DNA of 64,000 nucleotides, from the NCBI GenBank assembly GCA_963932465.1, contig OZ010792.1:510183100-510247099 (forward strand). The letters are read 5' to 3'. The notes beneath the pieces are model-generated. The model worked only from the letters and a program-made list of their open reading frames with translations, made no database searches and was not told the origin of the DNA. A program made the translations under genes and the position numbers. Source of the stretch: Maratus speciosus. Taxonomy: Eukaryota > Arthropoda > Arachnida > Araneae > Salticidae. Each line of letters starts with the position of its first letter. Within the stretch, counting starts at the first letter, position 1. Below are positions 41,801 through 54,100 of the stretch, in pieces.

Positions 41801-44800
41801 TGTTTTTTACAACAAAGTAAAAGAAATAAAAAGGGGTTGAATGAAATTCAGGGTGAACATAAAAGTATGCCCCAGTTTCAATGGTATATTATAACAGTTT
41901 AATTTAGACAATTTACAACAAATTATACAATCATTTTGAAGGTACACTAAACTAGTTTTCCTTACAAATGTTCAATAGGTGCATCTTTAGTTATACGGCA
42001 CACATCCAACCTAAAGTCTAATTCGTCCCACACTTCGGTTAACAAGTCCGGAGTCATGGAAGCAATAGCCTCCTCAATTCTGTGTCACAACTCTGGCAAA
42101 TCTTTAGGTAGCGGCGGAACGTAGACAAGATCTTTTATAAAGCCCCAAATGAAGAAATCGCGTGGTTCTAATGGTTTTTAAATCTTCATCCCAGCAATAA
42201 GGCTTTACGCTCAGGAGTCGCTCTTTTGCGTATGTGGCACAGCAAGCGAGTCAATAACAAAGCAGTACTCGCGCATGCGCTTACTTAAAACTGAGTTACT
42301 CCAGATTTGTGATCTTGAACCAACACTCTACAACGCTTACGGTTGACATTATTAAAATTTACTAGCCGTCCTTGGCGACCAGTTTGGTCTCCCTTAAATA
42401 TATGCTAAGCATTGTATCACGTTAATTTTATACATAATTTGGCACAGATGTCATATAGACGCCCCCATATTGACGCGATTTTTTTCCGACGCCAGTTTGG
42501 CAAAAACATCAACAGCATAACAACAACATCCGGGTTACCATATCAAGCAAAATAATGACACTTTGATGCCAGTTAAGTATCCATTGCGCATATGACATTG
42601 GCGTCGGAACAAAATCGCGCCAATATGGGGCGTGTATGACATCTGTGCCCATAATTTAATTTACTTGCTCAGCCTTTCGCCAAATCCGAAAATTCTGATA
42701 CAGATATCATGAACTCGGCATTTTTATGTTAGCCGGGCGCAGGTGATAAATCGCCAAACATTGTTCCCGTCGTATTTTTTCGTATTTCATTAATTTCATT
42801 TAAAATATAGTGCTTTCACTCATTTTATTTAAAATGCATAACTTTAATTTAAAACAGAAATATTTAAAATTTATGATTCTCAATTATTGCTTTAAAAAAA
42901 AAGAAAAGAAAAGAACAAAGAAAAGTAATAAATAATACTATAAACCATAACATTTAATTTCAACATCAAAGCTTTGTTTTAATTTACCACGCGAAAAACT
43001 GTTTATGGCATATGTTTAGGCCATAATAAATATGCCATAATATAACAAATAAAGGTATGAAAACATGGAGGATAGTTGTAGGACAAACACAATGATAAGC
43101 CTACGAGTCAACCACTGGTGGTATTAATTTTTGGCTTATGCACCACTTCACTTCCGGCAGACATGGATCATTAGAATCCCCAATTTCTACTCTTCCATAA
43201 AATAAAGGTTTTTTTCTTGTGCCTGATAACATAGGTTTTTGTACTGTCGGCTCTTGGACTATTGCCTGCGAATTATGCCTTAACCTCTTGCGCATGCGCT
43301 CTATGACGTACGAGCGTACGTCATCATATTCTGGTAATTTTCAACAATGACGTACGTACGTCATGATATTTTGATGATTTCCAACAATGTCAATGGCCCA
43401 TACGTCATGCAGTAGTGTGAAAATGTGTTCCCTTACAGTCGTGTTATCACTTTCCTACAAAGACATTAATTAAAACTAGTCGGTATGTGTGGGGAGCCGT
43501 GTAGGGATACTCTGCCTATGTGTTGTGGTTGCGTAGATTTTCCATGGCTTTTTAATCAAAGCCATTTTGATGCCTATTACCGAGGGTAGATTATGAAACT
43601 ATATTTTCATAAGTTTTGTTTTGTATGTATTTGATGTTCTTTTCGTATTTGCTTATGCCATCATTTTGTGTTACACTGTAAAAGCAACAGGCTAAAATAC
43701 GGAAATTGTACTGGCAATCGAGACGCCAGTACTATTTCCGTATTTTAACGGAAATTTTCCCCAGTAAATTACAGAAAAATTTCCATTTTTCTGGAATTTA
43801 CGAGGAAAATTTTCCTTTAAAATACGGAAATAGTACTGGCGTTTCGATTGCAGTACATTTTCCGTATTTTAGTCCGTTTTTTTTCTTTTTTTTTAGTGTA
43901 GTTATATTAATTTACATACGTTAATTATAATAGTTTAATTAAATTTACTTAATTAATTGAACTTGATTAATAATTATTTTATTTTACAAACTCATCAACA
44001 CATATGACATGTAGCTATCGTGCTCTAAAGCCTTTGGAATAGCCGACACAGTTTTTGGTTGGTTGTGTTTAAGACGGCCAATTATTAACACGAGGGATAT
44101 AGGCCCTAAATGAGGGAGTGCCCTCCGTGGGGGTCTTTCTAAGGGAACCTAACCCGTATTAACGCAAGGATATCCAAGGTTCGAAGAAAATCATGAAAAC
44201 TCCGAACAGTTAGGCCGACGGGCGCGATTGGGTTCGAACCCAGCACCTCTCGTCTACCAGCTTCGAGAGCAGAAGACACAATTTTTGTCCAAGAGTTCAT
44301 ATTATTAGGAAGCCCTGTCGCTAGTGATATAGATCCGCTAACAGCTTTAGAGCGCAAGAGGTTTTAAAGACGACTTTCAATTTCACTAATAAATACGGGG
44401 AAAAAACTGTTTTCTCCTATTAAGGTATGTGCCTACCCTAAATTGCTGTTTTTGCGAAAATTTTCGATTTTTTTAAATGTAAATTAAAGTTGAAACATTT
44501 AGGATTCCAAAAATGCTTTACGGTTCAGCGATAATAAGAAGCAAAGTTATAGCCCAAAATATAAACCGGAAATGAACTTTCTGAAACCGGAAGTGACCGT
44601 TTAGCCTCTTGGGGACGAGCGACCTGTATACATGCCGCCTAAGGTACTCAGAATCCGTGAATATTCTCACCAGTAAATTTGATTGCAAATTTTGCCTTAT
44701 TTAATCTGAGCATTTTCCCGATTCAATCAGACAAAAATTTCTGTTTTGAAAAACCGGTGATAAAAGATTAAAAATTCTGTAAAAGACGCTCGTCCCGAAG

Positions 44801-45144
44801 GGGTTAAAGAGCCACAGAAAGATAAGGAATACATTTTAATACACAAATATATAATATATAATATATACACAAATACATAAACACCTACAAATAGAATGGA
44901 TTTTAAAGTTGTAAATTTTATACATAATTTTGTGTGCTCTATCAAAATCTTAATTTGCGTTTTCTGGAAAACTGCGTTTTTCATTGTGTACGTTTACGAG
45001 AAACATCATTTCTTAAAAAGTTTTTAAGATATTGAAATAAAATTTTGTAACAAGGTTTTATTCATCTCTTGTTATGTTATGAAGCAAAATATAGCTGGTG
45101 ACTTTGTATATATTAATTCAAGAGCTATTTTTATTGAAAAATAC

Positions 45145-45178
<34 letters not shown>

Positions 45179-48100
45179 CATGTTTTGTATACAAAATTTG
45201 GTATAATTAGTAAATTTAAGAAGTATTGCAAATATTTTGCTTCATAACACAGGTAAGTGGTTTGCTAATATATTGTTAAAAGAAAGAGTGAAACATATTG
45301 AATAGATTTCGTTATAGAAGGTTTGGCATAAACGAATTTTCTTTACTAAAATTTGACTAAGTATTACCTAAATTTGAAAAGTTAATTAAAATTCCATTAA
45401 AAATGTATATGAATTCATAGTTTTATTCCCTGTTGTAACTAAAAACACATGTGTTTGACAAAAATTTCATTTTTTTTTTTTTTAAAGTGCCCCAAAGGTA
45501 GACACATACCTTAACTGGTTAACTTACCCTCTTCCTGTATCTGTCTCGTTCTTCTTTCAAGTGTTTTTCTTCTTTTTTATAGGATTCGATGAGGGCTTCT
45601 TTATCATCGACAAGATTCTGCAGTTGCCTTCTTTCTTGATCAAGATTTTTCATTCGCTCGAGTCGTCTAGTAAGCTCTTTCACCCTTTCCTATGCAAAAA
45701 CAAAATTATTTTCAGTAAGTAATTAAGATGAATAATACGTTTAAAACATTGTTTCAGCGAAAACATTCATCAATGATATTTGAATCATAATTGAAAAAAT
45801 ATGTATAATTATAAGAATTTATAAATAATATATGAAATTTTACATTTTATAGATTTATTGAAAAAAAAGGCTGATTGTTTCAAATCAGGGTTCATAAATA
45901 TCATGATATTTCTGAAAATATCAAAAATATCTGATATTTTGATATATATCCAATACTTTCAATATATAACCGTTATTTTCAAACTAGTCAACTCACTGCT
46001 GACAATAAATATTTTCAAGAGTAATATAAGCTAGAAACTAAAACATATTGCACTTAATATGAAAACTTAATAAAACAATATTCTAATTTCTAAAAGTGCA
46101 TTTCTCTTTTCTCTTTTCCTGTTTTTTTTTTTCACTTAGAACAAAAGTTGAAAATCAACTAATTGAAAACAGATACAATTTGCTTTATATACTTATAAAA
46201 AGAAGAAAAAACTATGGAATTCAGTATCAATATCACGTATCAAGAATTCAGAAATTTATAAAACGAAATTTTAAATACAATTTTTTTTTTTTAATTAAAG
46301 AATTTTAATATAAATGTCAGCTTGTCTTATTTTTTATTCCTTAACATGTTGTACACTTTAGACCCAACTAAACCAAAGTCGGAAAAAGTTTCTCTTCTAA
46401 TGAAGCTGTATATAACTGATTATCTAAATTAGAAAGTTTATATTTCGATGGCTTTTCAAAATTAATTGTCTCACATAATTATTACTTCTAAATTTAAAAA
46501 TAAAAGCTTCAAACATAAAGCTTGGAACAGATATTTGTTTCCTTTGGCTAAAAAAGTCACTGCCAGAGACAAAAGTTCTTTATCTACAGAATGACATAGT
46601 CAATAACAGTTGAAGATTTCATTTATACTTGTTTTGATTGAAAATATCAAAATTATCTTGCATAGTGCTATTTTGAAAATAAATATTGAATGTACAAAAT
46701 ATTAAAAATCTTGATACTTCGAAAATAAATATGAAGTTTATGAAAATATCGAAAATATCAAAAAATCTTGATATTTTAAAAATAAATATATGATATATAT
46801 CCATTGATATATATCAACGAACCCTGTTTCAAATAGATTAGTTTTCTTTCACATATATTTAAGATTCTAAAATGCAGTGAACTACAATCTAGGACAGGGA
46901 TGGCGAATCTATGGCACGCGTGCCGAACTTGGCACATAAGAAAACTTCTCTGGCACGCGAAAAAAGTTATAGATTATGTTCAGTTTGAGAAGAACAATCC
47001 ATTTTATGTTTTTTCTTTTAGAAAAGTACAATTTTGTTTTGTGTAACAGGTATATAACTTACTTTAAAATAATCCGTTATTTTTGAATGATCTAAGATAT
47101 AAATTTCAATGAAAGAGCCCTGTAGCGTCATTTTCACGCCAAACTTTTCAACATACAGAGTTTTACAAATCATTTTGCTTCTTTATCAAATTTCAAAGTT
47201 TTTTATTTATGAAAATTTAATATTAAGAGATAGTTTGCATATTAATATACCTAACTGACACGCTTTCTACTTTAGATTAGGTTTTATTTTATTTAAGTTT
47301 ATGGTTTTAAGTTATTTTAGGTTTTATTATAGTTGGGTTTTAATTTTGAAAATTGAATTTTAATTGTCAGTGTAAATATCATAATAATGTATCTATTGAA
47401 CCTGCTTCTACCCGAAGAACTAAAAATGATCTGATTTGGAAGTATTCAATGAAAGAAAATCTCATTTATAGATTATTAATACGAACGTCGATGCGACATG
47501 GCTATATTTTTGAGTAAATACAGTATGATAAATAAGTTAGAAATAGAATTTAGTATAAGTGTAAAAATATTTAAGTAAAAATTCTATAAATATTAATTAT
47601 AGATTTTATCAACGCTAAAATGTTTCTGGCACGTTAGAATGTTGCTACATAATAATTTTGAAATTTTTGTACTCAAAAAGGTTCGCCATCCCTGATCTAG
47701 GACATAACATGAAAACTTCCAAATACATATATACCCATTGAAATATACACTATATGGCCATTAATGATCAGACGCTTTCAATTTTAGACATTTTGTCGAA
47801 TATTTAAAGATATATTTGTCGGTTTTTTCCGGAACTTCAGGATTATGAAGAATATGTTCGACTACATATTTAACAACGGCGATTTGATCAGAAGACAACA
47901 AAAAATCAAAGAATAATAATAATGTTTGGGATCACCCTGTAAAATAAAATGTACGAAATGATCTATCGCTATAGCTTACGAATATATGGATATTGTAAAA
48001 TATATGTATTCATTTGTGGAAGATTCGTGGAGATATATCGATTTTTTTTAATTAAAAAAAATTCTTGCATCTTTTTTGTTTATATCATGCAGAGTTTTAT

Positions 48101-51100
48101 ACCAAATTTAACACAGAACATTCTCAGAACATTTGACAAAATGTAGTAGAAATAATATGGTGTAATTGGAATGTAAATATATTAAATATTTGATGAAATA
48201 TGAGCAGTTGAATGAAATATTTTTTATCTGCGCATGCGCTCACAATAATTTTTTTTTTTTGTCATGATTTGGTAGTCAACTCTATATGGAGCAACTCATA
48301 AAAAAAGCCAGTTAAATATCGTAAAAATTCAGAAAAATATCGGCAATATAGTGAGCGAATTTTTAGTTGCTCTCTAAAAGATGCTGAATGATAAGGGATT
48401 TTCCACAAATTGTCATTTTTTTTATTATCTGGCTTTCAGCAAAGGAGTTTATACTTAATGAATATCAACGAGTAGATTTAGAAGAAAAGCCTAGATTTTG
48501 ATACTTCTTTTTTTCGTGGAATAGGCTCGTTCTGGCGATTTTCCAAGAAGAACTAAAGCATCCATAAAAAATGAAAAGCAAAAAAAGTAAACATTAAAAA
48601 CGACAATTTATGGAAAACCCCTTATCATTTAGCTGTTTTTAGACAACAACTAAAAATCAGCTTAGTCTATTGCAGATATCTTTCTGAGTTTTTACGATAT
48701 TTGATTGGCTTTTTTTAATGAGTTGTCCCATAGAATTGACTATCAAATCATGATAATTTTTTTTTCGTGCGCGAATGTGCAGATAAAAATTATTTAATTC
48801 AATTGTTCATATTTCATCAAATATTTAATATATTTACATTCCAATTACACCATATTATTTCTACTATACTTTGTCAAATTTTCTGAAACGCGTTAAATTT
48901 GGTTAAAAAAAAACCCTGCATATGATATAAACAAAAAACATACTTTTTTTTTTAACTTTTAAAAAAAAATCGATATATCTCCACGAATATAAGTTCTATT
49001 CTTCCACAAATAAATAAATATAGTGTAAAATATCCATATATTCCTAAGCTATAGCGATAGATCATTTCGTGCATTTTATTTTACAGGGTGATCCCAAACA
49101 TCATTATATTCCTTTGATTTTTTGTTGGCTTCCTAATTGTCTTTCTGATCAAACCGCCGTTGATAAATATGAAGTAAAACATATTCTTCATAATACTGAA
49201 GTTTCAGAAAAATCCTATTAATATTTCTTTAAATATTCGACAAAATGTCTAAAACTTAAAGTGTCCGACCATTAACACGTTGAATGCCATGGTGACTGAC
49301 ACTGAAGCTGAAAAAATTACAATGTTTTATGTAATTTTTAAGAAAGTATAATCCTGTAATAAATAAAAGGTAAGTAAATTTTAAATAAATTTTCAGTAAT
49401 TACTTAAAACAATATATATTTTTTTAGATTTATATCATATTTTAGACCGTCAGTCATCGGTGAATGGCGCATTGTAAACGGAAAGTTCGTTATCAGTCAC
49501 CGGTGACCGACGTGGCGCTTAACGTGTTAATGGCCATATATACTATATTGCCATTAATGACCGGCAATTTTCAATTTTAGACATTTTGTCGAATATTTAG
49601 AAATATACTTGTCAGATTCTTCTGAAATTTCAGGAATAAAAAGAACAGGTATGACCTCATATTTAGCAATGTCGATTTGATAAGGGGGACAATTAGGGGG
49701 CCAACAAAAAATCAAAGAAAAAAAATACTTGGGATCACCCTGTAAAATAAAATGCACGAAATGATCTATCGCTACCGAATATAAATAAACAGACATTGTG
49801 CACTATGTGTATTCTTTTGTGTAAGAATAGCACGTATATTAATGGAGATATAGCGATTTATTTAAAAAAATTAAAAAAATCTTGCATGTTTTTTGCTTAT
49901 AACATACAGAACTTTCAACCAAATTTAACGCCGATTTCAGAAAAATTGACAAAATATAGTAGAAACAATATAATGCAAATGGAATGTAAATATATTAAAT
50001 ATTTTAGGAAATATGAGCAGTTGTATGAAATAATTTTTATCTGCGCATGCGCGAACGATGACAAGGATCATTTTACATAATTTAATAGTCAACTCTATGG
50101 AGCAACTTATTAAAAATATCTAGTCAAATATCGTAAAAATTCAGAAAGATATCGGCGTTAGAGTGAGCCAATTTTTTGTTGTTCTCTAAAAGCAGCTGAA
50201 TGATAAGAGATTTTACACAAATTGTCATTTTTTATTAACTGACTTTCGGAAAAAAGTTAGTATTTAGTGATTATCAACGAGTAGATTTGGAAAAAATGCT
50301 TCGACTTTGATACTGCTTTTGATCATGGTATAGTCTCGTTCTGGTGGTTATCCAAGAAGAACTAAAGCATCAATAAATAATGAAAATTAAAAAAAAAAAT
50401 TTAATTAAAAATTACAATTTGTGGAAAATCCCGTATCATTCAGCTGCTTTTAGAGAACAACTAAAAATTTAAAAATAATAAATATATTACAAATCATCAG
50501 ACATACAAGTAAAATTACATAAATACATTTAATACAATTAAAAAGCAAACGTTTCAAGCTAAATTTTAGCCCCTCATCAGTACAACAAAACATTCAAATG
50601 ACAGAAAACTATATATCATGTTTACAGAATATGAAAGTTATCAGATCCGGTTGCAATAATATTAAAAGTAGAGTTTTTCTGGAAGGTGTGTTCACTCGTA
50701 AGCAAACGTCGCCGATAAATGAATCATGTGCACTTCCTCCTGAATACTCAGCATTGTTTTAAAAAATTTTATACTTTATTTGATTTTAACTGCTAATAAT
50801 TTTTAACTGTAAACATGATATATAGTTTTCTGTCATTTGAATGTTTTGTTGCACTGATGAGGGGCTAAAATTTAGCTTGAAACGTTTGCTTTTTAATTGT
50901 ATTAAATGTATTTATGTAATTTTACTTGTATGTCTGATGATTTGTAATATATTTATTATTTTTAACTCGTATATCAGACGTTAAACAATGATTATTTATT
51001 TTAACTAAAAATTTGCTCACTCTAACGCCGATATCTTTTTGAATTTTACGATATTTGACTAGATTTTTTTTAATAAGTTGCTCCATAGAGTTGACTATTA

Positions 51101-54100
51101 AATTATGTAAAATGATCCTTGTTATCGTTCGCGCATGCGCAAATAAAAATTATTTCATACAACTGCTCATATTTCCTAAAATATTTAATATATTTACATT
51201 CCATTTGCACTATATTGTTTCTACTATATTTTGTCAATTTTTCTGAAATCGGCGTTAAATGTGGTTGAAAACCTTGTATGTTATAAGCAAAAAACATGCA
51301 AGAATTTTTTAATTTTTTTAAATAAATCGCTATATCTCTATTAATATACGTGCTATTCTTACACAAAAGAATACACATATTGCACAATGTCTGTTTATTT
51401 ATATTCGGTAGTGATATATCATTTCGTGCATTTTATTTTACAGGGTGATCCCAAGTAGTATTTCTTTTCTTTGATTTTTTTGTTGGCCCCTAATTGCCCC
51501 CCTTATCAAATCGATATTGCTAAATATGAGGTTATACCTGTTCTTTTTAATCCTGAAATTCCAGAAGAATCTGACAAGTATATTTTTAAATATTCGACAA
51601 AATCTCTAAAATTGAAAATTGCCGGTCATTAATGGCAATATAGTGTAGTATATATACCCACTTTGGTGATTTTTCATCTATTTTCTGCAAGTTAATTAAA
51701 AAAAAATAACTGTAAAAAAAATCTCATACATTTAAGCTGATAGTTTGTTATGCTCGCAAAATCACATAAATTGTAGGCGATCAGTCATATAAATAGAGGA
51801 TGCCCATAAAATAATGTGCCAGTTTCAATGGTATATTATAACATTTCAATTTAGACTATTTACAACAAATCATACTTCAAATTGAAGGCAAACTAACCTA
51901 GTTTTTATTACAAATTTTGAACATGTGCACCTTCAGTTATATGGCACACAATCAACCTAAAGTCCAATTATTCCCACATTTCGGTTAACAAGTCCGGAGT
52001 CATGGAAACAATAGCTTCTTCCATTCTGTGTCTCAATTCTGGCAAATTATTAGGTAGCGCTGGAACGCAGACACGATCTTTTATAAAGCCAACAAAGGGA
52101 AAAATTGAATGGCTGTAACGGATTTTAAATCTTCAGCCCAGCAATAACGCTTTACGCTCATGAGTTACCATTTTGCGTATGTGGCATTGCAACTGAGTCA
52201 ATAACAAAGCAGTATAAAATTTATCTAAAAGTGTTTGAGTTACTCTTTATTTCTGACTTGTATTGAACACTCTATAGTGCTTACACAGTTGATACCATTA
52301 AAATTTGTAACTGCAACATTATTTTATGGGCACACTGCATAATCATAATATTTGGAGATAGAAACGTTTTTCACGAGACCTCCTGTCTCAGTTTAGGATT
52401 ATGTAATGCATCATGCATTTAAAAGTAATGCGATTACATGTTGAGTATAAAAATTATATCATGCTTCACTTTGGATATACAGTGAAACCTCCCTGTGCGA
52501 CCACCTCCCTGAACGACCATTTTTTCATGGAACGAAATTTATTCCCTTAGGGTCAATACTAATTTTACCTCTATTCAGAGACTACCCCAGATGAACTTCC
52601 TCCATGAGTGACCCATTTCCTTGAAGAAAATAAAACAAATTTCGTTTTTTTCTGGTCGCTTGAAGAAGATTTTATTAGAATAATAATACCGGAGAGCGTA
52701 TTTTTCATCAAACTTCTAAACTAAGTTTAGATTTTTTATTTATTGCGGTAACTTTTAAGTGTTTAAACCTCTTTGTACCTTTTTAGGCAATGAATTTCAC
52801 TCTGATGACAAATTAAGGATGATGGTCAATAAACTCCCCTGCCCTATTCTGTAAAGAAACTCTCAAAGAAAAAAGATAAATTAACGAAATCGTCATAATT
52901 TGTTTGTCCAAAAAAAAATTGCATTTATTTACTGAACTTCGAAAGGACTTGAAAATAAAAGTTATAGAAGATAACACCGTAAAATCAAAGCAAACGTCAA
53001 TGTATTCATTTTTTAAACTCTGCAGTAATTAACTTATGTAATTAGCTTTTGTTTTGATACTTAAATTTTTATATTTTTTCCTAATGTGAAAAATAAATTT
53101 TAATAGCATTAATTGTTACCCTTTTTCAACAATTAAAGTCTAGATTTAAACATGACCTCCATTAAGAGACCACCCCTCGGAGCGACCAATTTTCATTGGA
53201 ACGGAACGTGGTCGCTTTAGGGAAGTTTTACTGTATATTGGATAGGATTAACCAAATTAGTCTTAAAACTGAAAATTGTGACACCATATAGAAATGAATC
53301 TGGATGCACTAACCTGAAGTTCTAATTTTTCTTTGATCCAGGTATTTTGCCTTGTGTTGTACGTTTCTTTCAAGGAATTTATTTCGAATTTTAATTCATT
53401 ACATTCTCTTCGGACATCACTGAGATTATTCTCTGCTTGCTCTTTATCTTGAACTAATTTTATCTTTGTCTTCACGAAATCGCCTTCAAGTTGGTCATAC
53501 TGAAAAAATAGTAGAATGATTAGCAATTTGCACAGGCCAGGTAAAATTATTGCATTCAACTAATGATTTAAATTTATATCATGTTTCACCTCCACCTCCA
53601 AAAAAGTATGGTATTAGATCATTAAGTACGAAATGTTCGATTGCCTCAAGTTTGATTAATTAGTCGAGTTAATTTTTATTTTAAGAAATTTTAGCCACTG
53701 TTCTGAGAGGTTTAAGATAAATTTTTACTTTCTTTTATCCTCAGTAGAAGAAAGTATTGTAATCGAATTTTTTTCGACTTCCCGTTTTCGACAGATTTAC
53801 ACGTTTTAGGGGTCAGAGATCCTCAAAAGCATGTTTATGCAAAATGTCTGCCGGTCCGTGTGTTGCCATTGTACCATCGAAAAGTGCATGAAGTTATTCA
53901 TAAAATTAAACCATTTTTTTTTTTTTTTTTTGCTTATGGTTTTGGCTATGGCCAGAAGGTCCTGCTTGAATTTGGAAATATTCCGCCTAAAGGGACGCTC
54001 TAGTAGAAATTTTTGTGCCACTTTCATTATTGTACCATCGATAAGTGTATAAAGTTATGCATAGAATTCAGCCAAATTTTTTGTGTATGTTTTTGACTAT

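Larger units (their letters stand above)
43280..44363. mobile_element. Possible TTAA-type element carrying nested repeats
   Basis: The left end CCTCTTGCGC follows TTAA and the right end GCGCAAGAGG precedes TTTTAAA. Palindromes GACGTACGAGCGTACGTC and TGACGTACGTACGTCA lie just inside the left end. A 225-bp MITE and a SINE are inserted within. Confidence 0.5.

Noticed and set aside
49796..51387. Two near-identical 94-residue frames (MCTMCILLCKNS and MCNMCILLCKNS) on opposite strands
   Set aside because: They lie in the arms of one palindrome, so similarity is automatic. Most differences between them change residues, which does not suggest protein selection.
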